Below the pieces are notes generated by a model. That model saw only the letters and a list, made by a program, of their open reading frames with translations, was not told the origin of the DNA and ran no database searches. This document shows, piece by piece, positions 1 to 8,201 of a stretch of 58,126 nucleotides of DNA. The translations under genes were made by a program, and so were the position numbers. Each line of letters begins with the position of its first letter. Within the stretch, counting starts at the first letter, position 1. The DNA comes from Acidimicrobiia bacterium (GTDB lineage: Bacteria; Actinomycetota; Acidimicrobiia; Acidimicrobiales; Aldehydirespiratoraceae): positions 1 to 58,126 of the forward strand of contig JAGWAO010000008.1 in the NCBI GenBank assembly GCA_021296315.1. The letters run 5' to 3'.

Positions 1-1428
1 GCTTCACCGGCCGGTGGTCGCCGCATGACCACCGCCAATCCCTTCACCGGGGACGTCTGGGCTGAGGTGGCCGACGATCCCGACGCCGTCGACGCGGCGG
101 TGGCCGCGGCCCGCCGGGCTTTCACCGACGGGCCGTGGTCCCAGACGCCGGCAGCGGAGCGGGCCCGGCTCATGCGGCGCCTGGGCGAGATCCTCACCCG
201 GGACGCCGACGAGCTGGCCGCGATCGAGACCCGCGACAACGGCAAGATCATCCGCGAGACCTCGGCGCAGGCCAAGAGCCTCCAGAGCTACTACGACTTC
301 TTCGCCGGCATGGCCGACAAGATCGCCGGCGAGCAGATACCCGCACCCACGCCCAACTTCCTCGTCTACACCGAGAAGGTGCCCGTCGGGGTGGTGGGCG
401 CGATCATCCCCTGGAATTCGCCGCTGCTGCTGTTGACGTGGAAGCTGGCGCCGCTGCTGGCCGCGGGCTGCACCGTGGTGGTCAAGCCGTCCGAGCTCAC
501 TCCGGTCACCGCGCTGCTGCTGGCCGAGCGGGCCGCGGAGGCCGGCTTCCCGCCGGGAGTGATCAACGTGGTCACCGGAGGCCCATCGGTTGGAGCCGCG
601 CTGACCGCCCACGGCGGCATCGACAAGATCACCTTCACCGGCGGCGGCGACACCGCCCGCCACGTCGCCCGGGCCGCGGCCGCCAACCTGGTGCCTACCG
701 TGCTGGAGCTGGGCGGCAAGTCGCCCCAGATCATCTTCGCCGACGCCGACGCCGACGCCGCGGCCAACGGCCTGCTGGCCGGGATCTTCGCGGCCAGCGG
801 CCAGACCTGCGTGGCCGGATCGCGTGCCTACGTCCAGCGGGGAATCGCCGACGACATCGTGTCGAGGGTCACGGCCCGGGCCACCGAACTGGTGCTGGGC
901 GACCCGTCGGACTTCGCCACCGAGATGGGCCCGGCCGCGTCGGACGCGCAGCGCGACCGCATCCTGGCCATGATCGAGCAGGCCCGGGCCGAGGGCGCCA
1001 CCGTCGCAGCCGGAGGGGTGGTCGACCCCGTCCTGGGAGGCCGCTTCGTGCGCCCCACTGTGATCACCGGCGCCACCAACGACACCACCATCGTGCGAGA
1101 GGAGGTGTTCGGGCCGGTGCTGGCCGTGATGACCTTCGACGGCGAGGACGAGGCCGTCAAGCTGGCCAACGACTCCGACTACGGGCTGGCCGCCGGCGTG
1201 TGGACCCTCGATGTGCGCCGGGCCCTGCGGATGTCGCGGGCACTGCATGCCGGCACTGTGTGGGTCAACACCTACCGCACCGTCAGCTACACCGCGCCCT
1301 TCGGCGGGTTCAAGCAGTCCGGCTACGGCAAGGACAACGGTCGTGAGGCCCTGGACGGCTACCTGTTGACCAAGACGGTGTGGGTCGAGCTGACCGGCGC
1401 CACCCGCGACCCCTTCGTGCTGGGTTGA
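1..1428 (+). CDS. Aldehyde dehydrogenase (NAD(P)+), 5' end cut by window
   Basis: Oxidises an aldehyde to a carboxylic acid with NAD(P)+; substrate unknown. The glutamate motif ELGGKSP (Glu at about residue 228 counted from the ATG at 25) and the catalytic cysteine in GQTCVAG (about residue 262) are intact, as is the C-terminal PFGGFKQSG segment. The frame is open to base 1, and the residues before the ATG at 25 (ASPAGGRR, then NPFTGDV) resemble the usual family N-terminus with a gap of asparagine-proline-threonine-glycine spacing. I therefore think the real start lies upstream and that the ATG at 25 is internal. The stop overlaps the P450 start (TGATG), so this is the first visible gene of a five-gene operon. 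Confidence 0.9.
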   Translation, partial: ASPAGGRRMTTANPFTGDVWAEVADDPDAVDAAVAAARRAFTDGPWSQTPAAERARLMRRLGEILTRDADELAAIETRDNGKIIRETSAQAKSLQSYYDFFAGMADKIAGEQIPAPTPNFLVYTEKVPVGVVGAIIPWNSPLLLLTWKLAPLLAAGCTVVVKPSELTPVTALLLAERAAEAGFPPGVINVVTGGPSVGAALTAHGGIDKITFTGGGDTARHVARAAAANLVPTVLELGGKSPQIIFADADADAAANGLLAGIFAASGQTCVAGSRAYVQRGIADDIVSRVTARATELVLGDPSDFATEMGPAASDAQRDRILAMIEQARAEGATVAAGGVVDPVLGGRFVRPTVITGATNDTTIVREEVFGPVLAVMTFDGEDEAVKLANDSDYGLAAGVWTLDVRRALRMSRALHAGTVWVNTYRTVSYTAPFGGFKQSGYGKDNGREALDGYLLTKTVWVELTGATRDPFVLG

Positions 1429-2771
1429 TGGCCCTCACTGGGCGTCTGGCCGCGCCGGCGGACCTCTCGGATCCGGCCACCTTCTCGGAAGGCATCCCTC
1501 ACGCCGCCTTCGCCGAGATGCGGACCCGCCCCGAGCTGAGCTGGACACCGCCCAGCGGCGGCGACCGCACCGGGTTCTGGTCGGTCACCCGCCACCAGCC
1601 GCTGTCGGAGGTGTCCCGGGACACCGACCTGTACTCCTCCGCGGTCGGCCACATCCAGATCTACGACATCGACGAGGACGCCCTGTCGGCCCGGGCGTCG
1701 ATGATCGACCTCGACCCCCCGGTCCACACCCGCCTGCGGCGGCTGGTCAGCTCCGCGTTCACGCCCCGCCACGTGCAGTCCTACGAGACCGCGGTGCGGG
1801 ACCGGATCGCCGATCGCCTCGATGCGCTGGTGGCGGCCGGCGGCGGCAACTGGGTGGACGCGGTGGCCGCGCCCATCCCGATCGGGGTGATCTGCGACAT
1901 CATGGGCGTGCCCGAGTCGGACCACGACTACATGATCGAGTTGACCGACCACCTGGTCGCGGGCACCTCCGGCAAGCCGCTGGAGCCCACCGCCTACGGC
2001 AACACCACCGAACTGCGGCTGCTGCCGTTCAACAGCCCGGCCGCCCACGGCATCAACGAGTACGCCCGTGCCCTCGGCGAGCGGCGCCGGGCCCAGCCCG
2101 CCGACGACCTGGTCACCAAGCTCATCGAGGCCGAGGTCGACGGCGAGCGGCTCACCGACGCCGAGTTCACCAACTTCTTCCGGCTGATGGTCTTCGCGGG
2201 CAACGAGACCACCAGGGCCTCCATGGCCCATCTGGCCCTGCACCTCGTGGACTTCGCCGACCAGTTCGAGCTGGTCCGCGCCGATCCGTCGCTCGTGGCC
2301 CAGGCGGCCGAGGAGGTGATCCGGTACTCGTCGCCGATCCTGTACTTCCGGCGCACGGTCACGCGCGACACCGTGTTGCAGGACACTCCGCTGTTCGCCG
2401 GTGACAAGGTGGTCTTGTGGTATGCGGCGGCCAACTTCGACGAGGAGGTGTTCGACGAGCCCATGCGCTTCGACGTCACGAGGCCGCTGCGGCCGCCCAA
2501 TGTGGCGTTCGGCGGCGGCGGCGCCCACTTCTGCCTGGGCGCGCCGCTGGCCCGACTCGAGGTGGCGATCCTCATCGAGTCGATCCTTCGGCGGGGCATC
2601 GACCTGGAGTTGGCCGGCGACCCCGTCTACGTGGACTCGAACTTCGTGAACGGCATCGAGCACCTGGAGGTCGAGGTCAGAGGCCGAGCGGACAGGCATG
2701 TCAATGCGGCCCATACGGGCGAGGCCGAGGCCCGAGCGGCCCGTGAGCGAAGCGAACAAGAGCGGGAATGA
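1428..2771 (+). CDS. Cytochrome P450
   Basis: Haem-thiolate mono-oxygenase of about 447 residues, soluble bacterial type. The haem-binding loop FGGGGAHFCLG carries the ligand cysteine (about residue 369), the I-helix oxygen-activation motif FAGNETT is present, and the ExxR motif EEVIRYS follows it. I start it at the ATG overlapping the aldehyde dehydrogenase stop (TGATG), because residues upstream of this do not look like P450. The last roughly 30 residues are not P450-like: they are encoded by dispersed repeat copy A and end in ARAARERSEQERE. The stop then overlaps the next start (ATGA). No ferredoxin or reductase gene is visible. The substrate cannot be told from sequence; operon context suggests catabolism of an organic acid or organosulfur compound. 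Confidence 0.93.
   Translation: MALTGRLAAPADLSDPATFSEGIPHAAFAEMRTRPELSWTPPSGGDRTGFWSVTRHQPLSEVSRDTDLYSSAVGHIQIYDIDEDALSARASMIDLDPPVHTRLRRLVSSAFTPRHVQSYETAVRDRIADRLDALVAAGGGNWVDAVAAPIPIGVICDIMGVPESDHDYMIELTDHLVAGTSGKPLEPTAYGNTTELRLLPFNSPAAHGINEYARALGERRRAQPADDLVTKLIEAEVDGERLTDAEFTNFFRLMVFAGNETTRASMAHLALHLVDFADQFELVRADPSLVAQAAEEVIRYSSPILYFRRTVTRDTVLQDTPLFAGDKVVLWYAAANFDEEVFDEPMRFDVTRPLRPPNVAFGGGGAHFCLGAPLARLEVAILIESILRRGIDLELAGDPVYVDSNFVNGIEHLEVEVRGRADRHVNAAHTGEAEARAARERSEQERE
2679..2768 (+). repeat. Dispersed repeat family 1, copy A
   Basis: Starts with AGAGGCCGAGCGG and ends in a core reading GAGGCCG, GGCCCGAGCGGCCCGTGAGC and AGCGAACAAGAGCGGGAA. It forms the 3' end of the P450 gene and runs straight into the next start codon. 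It shares the block CCATACGGGCGAGGCCG with copy B at about 10.9 kb. Other copies lie near 14.7, 17.4 and 56.5 kb. Confidence 0.85.
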
Positions 2772-4171
2772 CAACATCGCAACACGACAGGCTCGCACCT
2801 GATCGCGGACGCTCCCAGGTGAACGTGGCGGGCCTGCCCGACTTGGGGCCGGTGGACGGCTCGCCCGTGAGCGTCGAGGCGTGGGAGCGGGCCTGGGAGC
2901 AGTACCTGCACTATCGCGGCGATCCGGTGACGGTGGCGTCGGAGGCGGGCCGGAACGACGAGTCGTTCGTCATGGGGCCGGTGTTCGCCGCGGTCTACCG
3001 GGTGCTGGCCGGCGCCCCCCTCAGCTCGCCCGCGCTCGCCGCGGACGCCGGGCGGGCCAGGGCGGCTGGCTCGCCGGCCCTGGCCGCAGATGCGGGCCGG
3101 GGGCGGGTCGCCTGTTCGGGGGATCGCGAGCGAGTTCATGTGATGGCGCTCGAATTGCTCGTGGCGGGGGAGTTCACCGGAGCGGCCCGCCGATGGGACG
3201 AGATCTCCCGCAGCGAGCGAGACTTCGCGGCGGCGCGCTTCGCTCACGACGTCTACCTGCACGTCGGCGACGACGGTGGCAGGCTGGCGTCGAGTGCTCG
3301 GGCAGTCGAAGCGTGGCAGGACGAGCCGGGATGGGGGTTCGTGGCAGGCCAGCACGCCTTCGCCCTGGAGGAGGTCGGACGCTACGACGAGGCCGAGGAA
3401 CTCGGCCGGGCCGCCCTGGGCCTCGATCCCGAGGACTTGTGGTCCCGGCATGCGCTCGCTCACGTCTACGAGTCCACCAACGACACCGCAGCTGCGCTCG
3501 GATTGCTGGAGGGATCGGTCAACGTGTGGAACTCGCAGGAACTCCTCGCCACCCACATCTGGTGGCACCTCGCGTTGCGGCTGCTCGCCGACGACGACGC
3601 AGGCGGCGCGTTGGCGATCTTCGACGAGCGCCAGCCCCATGCCGCGACCGCCTTCCAGCTCTGCGACCAGACGTCGCTGCTGTGGCGCTTGGAGCTGGCC
3701 GGCTGCGACGCCGGCGACCGTTGGGACACGCTGGCTGACTGCTGGGACAGCGTGGCCGAGCGTCACACCTGCGCCTTCCTGGACGTGCACGCCGTTCTGG
3801 CGTTCAGCCGCCGGCCCGACCACCCCGGAGCGCGTCGCTGGTTCGAAGGACTGGAAGAACGCGAGGCCGGTGCCAGTGAGAACGACCGGACGTTCATCGA
3901 CGTGGTGGCGCCACTAGCCCACGCGTTCCGCGCCTACGCTGCGGGCGACACGGACCGCTTCGTCGGCGTTGTTGACGGTCTCGGTCGGTCCGCTCGCTGG
4001 ATTGGTGGCAGCATCGCCCAGCGGGACCTGATCACCCTGACCCGTCGGACGGCGGCTGCCGGTGCCAACCGTTCCAAGCCCGCGCCGGGCACCGGGGCCA
4101 GCACCGCGGAGGCTCCCCGCCGTCCGATGCCCGCGACCGCCGGTTCGGCAGACGACGGCGCGCTGGTGTGA
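2768..4171 (+). CDS. Tetratricopeptide-repeat protein, TTC38-like
   Basis: About 467 residues with helical TPR-type repeats (for example ALEEVGRYDEAEELGRAAL near residue 200), resembling the TPR38/TTC38 family, whose biochemical role is unknown. No signal peptide or membrane segment is seen, so probably cytosolic. The start ATG overlaps the P450 stop (ATGA) and the stop overlaps the next start (GTGA), so it is translated within the operon. Residues about 85-110 hold an imperfect duplication of SPALAADAGR, a likely local slippage expansion. The C-terminal 40 residues are low-complexity (Ala, Pro, Thr). It may be a scaffold for neighbouring enzymes, but nothing in the sequence proves that. Confidence 0.75.
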   Translation: MTTSQHDRLAPDRGRSQVNVAGLPDLGPVDGSPVSVEAWERAWEQYLHYRGDPVTVASEAGRNDESFVMGPVFAAVYRVLAGAPLSSPALAADAGRARAAGSPALAADAGRGRVACSGDRERVHVMALELLVAGEFTGAARRWDEISRSERDFAAARFAHDVYLHVGDDGGRLASSARAVEAWQDEPGWGFVAGQHAFALEEVGRYDEAEELGRAALGLDPEDLWSRHALAHVYESTNDTAAALGLLEGSVNVWNSQELLATHIWWHLALRLLADDDAGGALAIFDERQPHAATAFQLCDQTSLLWRLELAGCDAGDRWDTLADCWDSVAERHTCAFLDVHAVLAFSRRPDHPGARRWFEGLEEREAGASENDRTFIDVVAPLAHAFRAYAAGDTDRFVGVVDGLGRSARWIGGSIAQRDLITLTRRTAAAGANRSKPAPGTGASTAEAPRRPMPATAGSADDGALV

Positions 4172-5379
4172 GCTGGGAGCTCACCCCGGAGCAGCGGGCC
4201 CTCCAGGCCGAGGCCCGGGCCCTGGCCCGCGACGTCATCGCGCCCCGGGCCGCCGAGGTGGACCGCAGCGAGCAGTACCCCTGGGAGAACGCGGCTGCCT
4301 TGCAGCGGGCCGGGTTCACCGGCATGACCGTGCCCGCCGGCCTCGGCGGTCCCGGACGGTCGCTGCTCGACGCGGTCCTGGTGGTGGAGGAGATGTCCAA
4401 GGTGTGCGGCGTCACCGGCCGCATCGCGGTGGAGTGCAACATGGGGGCGCTGTCCGCGGTGCTGGCCTACGGCACCGACGCCCAGCGGGCCAGGGTTGCG
4501 GAGTTGGTGCTGGCCGGGGACAAGCCCGCCATCTGCATCACAGAGCCCGGCGCCGGGAGCGCGGCCTCGGAGATGACCACCAGGGCCGACCGCCGCGGCG
4601 ATGTCTACGTACTGAACGGCACCAAGCACTGGATCACCGGCGGCGGCGTGTCGGTCGCGCATCTGGTGTTCGCCCGTGTCTTCGACGAGCACGGCAACGA
4701 GGAGGGCATCGGCGCGTTCCTGGCTTTCCGGGACGAGACGCCCGGGCTCGAGATCGGAGCCCGCGAGCCGACGATGGGACTGCGGGGCCTTCCCGAGACG
4801 GTGGTCAGCTTCAACAACATGGAGGTAGGCGCGGACATGGCGGTGCAGCCGCCTTCGGGGTTGAGGAGAGGTTTCGCCGACTTGATGAACGCCTACAACA
4901 CCCAGCGGGTGGGGGCGGGCACGGTGGCGTTGGGCCTGGCTTCGGGCGCCTACGAGCTAGCGCTGGAGTTCGTGAAGAAGCGCGAGCAGTTCGGGCGGCC
5001 GATCGCCGAGTTCCAGGGTCTTCAATGGATGCTGGCCGACATGTCGGTGAGGCTGGAGGCGGCCCGCAGCCTCACCTACAGGGCCGCGGCCTCCCGGGGG
5101 CCCGGGGGCAGCCCGTTCCCCGATCCTGCGCTGGCTGCCCAGGCCAAGATCTTCACTGCCGAGGCGGCCATCGCGGTGGTGAGCGACGCTCTCCAGGCTC
5201 ACGGCGCGGCCGGCTACAGCCGCAACAACCCGCTGGAGCGCATGTACCGGGACGTGCGGATGTTCACCATCGGTGGCGGCACGGCCCAGATCCTGCGCAC
5301 GGTGGTGGCGTCGCGGATCCTGGACCTGAAGCTGCCCCAGACCCGCGGCGGCTACCTGCCGAGGGACCCGGAGCCGTGA
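4168..5379 (+). CDS. acd: Acyl-CoA dehydrogenase family, 3-sulfinopropionyl-CoA desulfinase-like
   Basis: A 403-residue flavoprotein of the acyl-CoA dehydrogenase fold: ITEPGAGSAASEM FAD-binding segment, KREQFGRPIAEFQG helix, C-terminal IGGGTAQILR. The usual catalytic glutamate is missing at both known positions: the C-terminal position is glycine (IGGGT instead of YEGT), and the isovaleryl-CoA dehydrogenase position in helix G is Gln246 (NTQRVGAG). There is an arginine at residue 85 (VTGRIAVE). As I recall, the desulfinase Acd of Advenella has Gln246 and a key Arg84 and also ends with a PQTR.GYL segment, as here. That enzyme removes sulfite from 3-sulfinopropionyl-CoA to give propionyl-CoA. 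The following gene is a class III CoA-transferase, as in known Act-Acd pairs. Start GTG overlaps the TPR stop. Confidence 0.7.
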   Translation: MSWELTPEQRALQAEARALARDVIAPRAAEVDRSEQYPWENAAALQRAGFTGMTVPAGLGGPGRSLLDAVLVVEEMSKVCGVTGRIAVECNMGALSAVLAYGTDAQRARVAELVLAGDKPAICITEPGAGSAASEMTTRADRRGDVYVLNGTKHWITGGGVSVAHLVFARVFDEHGNEEGIGAFLAFRDETPGLEIGAREPTMGLRGLPETVVSFNNMEVGADMAVQPPSGLRRGFADLMNAYNTQRVGAGTVALGLASGAYELALEFVKKREQFGRPIAEFQGLQWMLADMSVRLEAARSLTYRAAASRGPGGSPFPDPALAAQAKIFTAEAAIAVVSDALQAHGAAGYSRNNPLERMYRDVRMFTIGGGTAQILRTVVASRILDLKLPQTRGGYLPRDPEP

Positions 5380-6539
5380 CCGCACCGCTGGAGGGCGTGC
5401 TCGTGGTCACATTGGAGGCGGCCGTGGCCGCACCGTTCGCCACCCGCCAGCTGGCCGACCTGGGTGCCCGAGTCCTCAAGGTGGAACGTCCCGGCGAGGG
5501 TGACTTCGCCCGCCACTACGACTCGGCCATGGATGGCACGTCCGCGTTCTTCGTGTGGGCCAACCGCGGCAAGCAGAGCATCGAGCTGGACCTGAAGGAC
5601 TCCGAGGACCGCGCCACCTTCGACCGGCTGGTGGCCGGCGCCGACGTGTTCGTGCAGAACCTGTCGCCCGCCGCAGCCCGCCGGGCCGGGCTCCTTGCCG
5701 ACCAGCTCCGGGAACGCCTGCCCGGCCTGATCGCCTGCGACGTCTCTGGATACGGCCTGGGAGGCCCCCGCACCGATGACAAGGCCTACGACCTGGCCGT
5801 GCAGGCCGAGGGGGGCGCGGTGGCCTTGACCGGCACCGCGGAACAGGCGTGCAAAGTCGGGTTCTCGATAGCGGACATCGCCGCGGCGATGTACGCCTTC
5901 TCGTCGATCCTGGCTGCCCTCTATCGCAGGCAGGCCACCGGTGAGGGCGCCTCGATCGAGGTGTCGATGCTGGAGAGCATCGCCGAGTGGACCGCCGCGC
6001 CGACCTACGCGGCCGTGGGCAACGGCTCGGTGCCGCCGCGGGCCGGGCACCGCCACACCATCATCGCCCCCTACGGCATGTACCCGATGAGGGACGGCGA
6101 GCTGGTCATGGTCGCCGTGCAGAGCAACCGCGACTGGGTCGACTTCGCTACCCACGTGCTGGAGGACCCGGCGCTCATCGACGATCCCCGGTTCGTCGAC
6201 AACCCGGACCGCATCGCCAACATCGACGACCTGGAAACCATGATCACCTCGGTGTTCGCCTCGGTTCCGGCCGAGGAGCTGATCGGGCGCCTGCGGGCCG
6301 GGCGGGTGGCCCACAGCTTCGTGCGAGACCCGCTGGCCCTGTGGCAGCACGACCAGCTCAGAGCCCGCGACCGGTTCATGCACGTGACCACCCCGACGGG
6401 TTCGACCGAGGTCTACAGGCCTCCGTTCAACCTCAGCGGCACCGACGATCCCGACGCTACCGTCCCCGCCCTGGGCCAGCATGCCCCGGACCTGGTTGCC
6501 GAACTAGAAGCCCGCGCCGCCGGCCGGTCGGCTGACTGA
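5376..6539 (+). CDS. Class III (CaiB/BaiF) CoA-transferase, possibly Act-type
   Basis: A 387-residue family III CoA-transferase. Transfers CoA between acyl donors through an aspartyl-CoA anhydride; the likely nucleophile is Asp167 in SIADIAAAM. Other family marks are DLGARVLKVERPG near the N-terminus and YDLAVQAEGG. I chose the GTG at 5376 because it overlaps the stop of the previous gene (GTGA) and matches the family N-terminus (LEGVLVV...); the open frame extends upstream only as a shadow of the dehydrogenase gene. Next to a desulfinase-like enzyme, the best guess is a succinyl-CoA:3-sulfinopropionate CoA-transferase, but another dicarboxylate or carnitine-type substrate is possible. Last gene of the operon. 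Confidence 0.88.
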   Translation: MTAPLEGVLVVTLEAAVAAPFATRQLADLGARVLKVERPGEGDFARHYDSAMDGTSAFFVWANRGKQSIELDLKDSEDRATFDRLVAGADVFVQNLSPAAARRAGLLADQLRERLPGLIACDVSGYGLGGPRTDDKAYDLAVQAEGGAVALTGTAEQACKVGFSIADIAAAMYAFSSILAALYRRQATGEGASIEVSMLESIAEWTAAPTYAAVGNGSVPPRAGHRHTIIAPYGMYPMRDGELVMVAVQSNRDWVDFATHVLEDPALIDDPRFVDNPDRIANIDDLETMITSVFASVPAEELIGRLRAGRVAHSFVRDPLALWQHDQLRARDRFMHVTTPTGSTEVYRPPFNLSGTDDPDATVPALGQHAPDLVAELEARAAGRSAD

Positions 6540-6546
6540 GGTGCGG

Positions 6547-6936
6547 CTACTCGTCACCGGGCCACTCGTAGTCCCAGTCGAAGCCCAAGCCAATGACGAT
6601 CAGATGCTGAGGGTCTTGACCACTGCCGGGCTTCGTAACGAAGACGATGCGAGCCGGCGGGAATACGGGATGAAGGGAGCCGACGACGAGTTCTCGCACA
6701 TCGCGATACTGGCTGTCAAGAGCAGAGGCACGTGACCACGTCGCCGACACTGTTCTCGCCAATGCAGGCCAGCAGAGCGTCTCGAAGTCCTCGCGTGACG
6801 GGCGCGTGCCGTCCGGTCGTCTCTCGACGCCGAACATGCCCTTCACCGTCTCGTTGAAGGCGTGCGCCCTCACGACGGAGGGGCCTGCCGGATCAGCTGT
6901 CACTTGGGATGTAGCCGGCGGCGATCGCCACCTCAC
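6547..6936 (-). CDS. Small protein downstream of Panacea gene, candidate toxin
   Basis: Up to 129 residues, start uncertain: GTG at 6936, 6903 or 6873 are all possible and none has an ideally spaced ribosome site. The recognisable part runs from VRAHAFNETVKGMFG to the acidic C-terminus GFDWDYEWPGDE. I do not recognise the fold. It overlaps the end of the Panacea-domain gene on the same strand, the arrangement expected of a two-gene toxin-antitoxin unit in which Panacea is the antitoxin. It ends seven bases from the converging CoA-transferase gene. Function is inferred from position only. Confidence 0.5.
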   Translation of the reverse strand: MRWRSPPATSQVTADPAGPSVVRAHAFNETVKGMFGVERRPDGTRPSREDFETLCWPALARTVSATWSRASALDSQYRDVRELVVGSLHPVFPPARIVFVTKPGSGQDPQHLIVIGLGFDWDYEWPGDE

Positions 6937-7480
6937 GTCCCCAGGCGATCTCCTCCTCCGTGAGCGGCCGGACGTAGACGAGCGAGGTCTCGTACGGGAT
7001 GACCTCGTGGTGGTTCACGGTCTGCCAGCCAGCGGAAGCCCGGTGCGAGAAGTCGCTGCACTCCTTCCCCGTCATCCCGCGGAACTTCTCCAGCGCCAGT
7101 TCGAGAAACCGGAGATCCTCCGTGTCGAATATGGGTTCGGGCGAACGGCGGGCGATCAGAACCTTCTCCGGGCTCCGGGCGCTGCGGTCCCTTTCCTCCA
7201 TCTCGACGGCACCGGACCTCAGCAGATTCTTCCGCGTCGGCAGCAGACGAACCGGAGCGGGTCCTTCGTTCAGCTTCTGGTAGACCGCCCCGGTGACGGA
7301 ACGGTGCCGCTCGCGGAAGCTCTCGAAGTCGGCCCACCACAGGATCTTGTTCAGCTTGACCGCGCCCTGCCCGCCGGGGTCGTCAGCCATCCGCTCGGCG
7401 ACGTACACGATTGCCTCACCGAGCCGGTCATCTCCCGGCGGGGTGTCCATACCGTGTCTTGAGATATTCGGCAATGCCAT
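6893..7480 (-). CDS. Panacea-domain (SocA/DUF4065-like) protein, candidate antitoxin
   Basis: About 195 residues. The segment KLNKILWWADFESFRERHRS followed by GAVYQKLNEGPAP matches the Panacea/SocA-like pattern (KL.KLL..A......G.......EA...GP), known from antitoxins that neutralise unrelated toxins and from phage GepA proteins. I start it at ATG 7480, preceded by GGAAGGTG at a good distance, rather than the TTG at 7495. A perfect TATAAT box lies about 30 bases upstream. The next gene overlaps it by up to 44 bases. Likely antitoxin and autoregulator of the pair; that role is inference. Confidence 0.7.
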   Translation of the reverse strand: MALPNISRHGMDTPPGDDRLGEAIVYVAERMADDPGGQGAVKLNKILWWADFESFRERHRSVTGAVYQKLNEGPAPVRLLPTRKNLLRSGAVEMEERDRSARSPEKVLIARRSPEPIFDTEDLRFLELALEKFRGMTGKECSDFSHRASAGWQTVNHHEVIPYETSLVYVRPLTEEEIAWGREVAIAAGYIPSDS

Positions 7481-7507
7481 TTGAGCACCTTCCAATGGCT
7501 ATTGCGC

Positions 7508-7530
7508 ATTATACCGCAACCTATCGCGGT
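7508..7530 (-). promoter_or_regulatory. Promoter with overlapping inverted repeat upstream of Panacea gene
   Basis: On the minus strand a perfect -10 box TATAAT (7513-7508) is directly abutted by an inverted repeat, ACCGC at 7513-7517 and GCGGT at 7526-7530. No good -35 hexamer is visible. An operator touching the -10 box fits an autoregulated toxin-antitoxin operon. The local AT content is unusual for this window. Confidence 0.5.
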
Positions 7531-7552
7531 GGTGTGACACTCCAACAGGTCG

Positions 7553-8185
7553 TCAGGCGTCGGGGTTGTAGTCGGGGTTCTCCCAGACGATCAGCGAGGC
7601 CCAGCTGTCGACTGCGGGGTCGGTGATGTAGTCGGCGATCACGCCCCGGGCCTCGAAGCCGTTGGCGATCTGCATGGTGAGGGTGGCGTCGTACAGCTCG
7701 CCCGCCGAGACCTTGGCCACGTAGTCGGCCGCCGACATCTCGTCCTTGTGATCGGTGTAGCCGGGGATCACGCCTCCAGCCACGATGCCGGCCAGGTTGA
7801 GGTCGCGGCAGATCTGCTTGCGCATCTCGTAGAGGCGCCGGCCGATGCCCCGGCGCCGGTAGTCGGGCAGCACCGCGATGCTGGTGCCGTAGTACCAGGG
7901 GCCGTCGGGCTGGTGGCCGGTGCCGTCGTCGCCCCCGACCAGGTCGCGGATCGAGTGCTGGGTGTGGCTGAAATCGAAGTGCACCCGGATACCCAGACCC
8001 ATGGCCACCGGGGTGTCGCCGTCGAGCACCACCACGCCGCCGTCCGGGAACTCTTCGGCCAGGGCCTGCAACTCGTCGGCCCAATAGAGGTCCTGGCGAT
8101 CCGCGGTCGGGAAGGCGGTGTGCTCGATGTGCTGCAGAGCGTCGGCCCACTCCGCCCGGATGTTCGTGTACGTCAGCTCACCCAT
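7553..8185 (-). CDS. GNAT-family N-acetyltransferase
   Basis: A 210-residue acetyl-CoA-dependent acetyltransferase. The acetyl-CoA loop is seen as LPDYRRRGIGRRLYEMRK (about residues 106-123), preceded by the beta-strand GTSIAV. The long C-terminal part, containing GYTDHKDEMSAADYV and ending in a WENPDY motif, resembles the acetyltransferase half of proteins fused to carbon-nitrogen hydrolases, but no hydrolase domain is present. It starts with ATG 16 bases after the C45 peptidase-family gene on the same strand, so the two probably form an operon. Substrate unknown. Confidence 0.85.
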   Translation of the reverse strand: MGELTYTNIRAEWADALQHIEHTAFPTADRQDLYWADELQALAEEFPDGGVVVLDGDTPVAMGLGIRVHFDFSHTQHSIRDLVGGDDGTGHQPDGPWYYGTSIAVLPDYRRRGIGRRLYEMRKQICRDLNLAGIVAGGVIPGYTDHKDEMSAADYVAKVSAGELYDATLTMQIANGFEARGVIADYITDPAVDSWASLIVWENPDYNPDA

Positions 8186-8201
8186 GAGCGTCGCTGCCGC
8201 C

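Noticed and set aside
2679-2768. Repeat family 1 as an insertion sequence
   Set aside because: Too short, no transposase and no target duplication visible; called a dispersed repeat only.
4062-5375. N-terminal extension of the CoA-transferase frame by 438 codons
   Set aside because: It is the out-of-frame shadow of the acyl-CoA dehydrogenase gene; Arg/Gly/Pro-rich with no homology.
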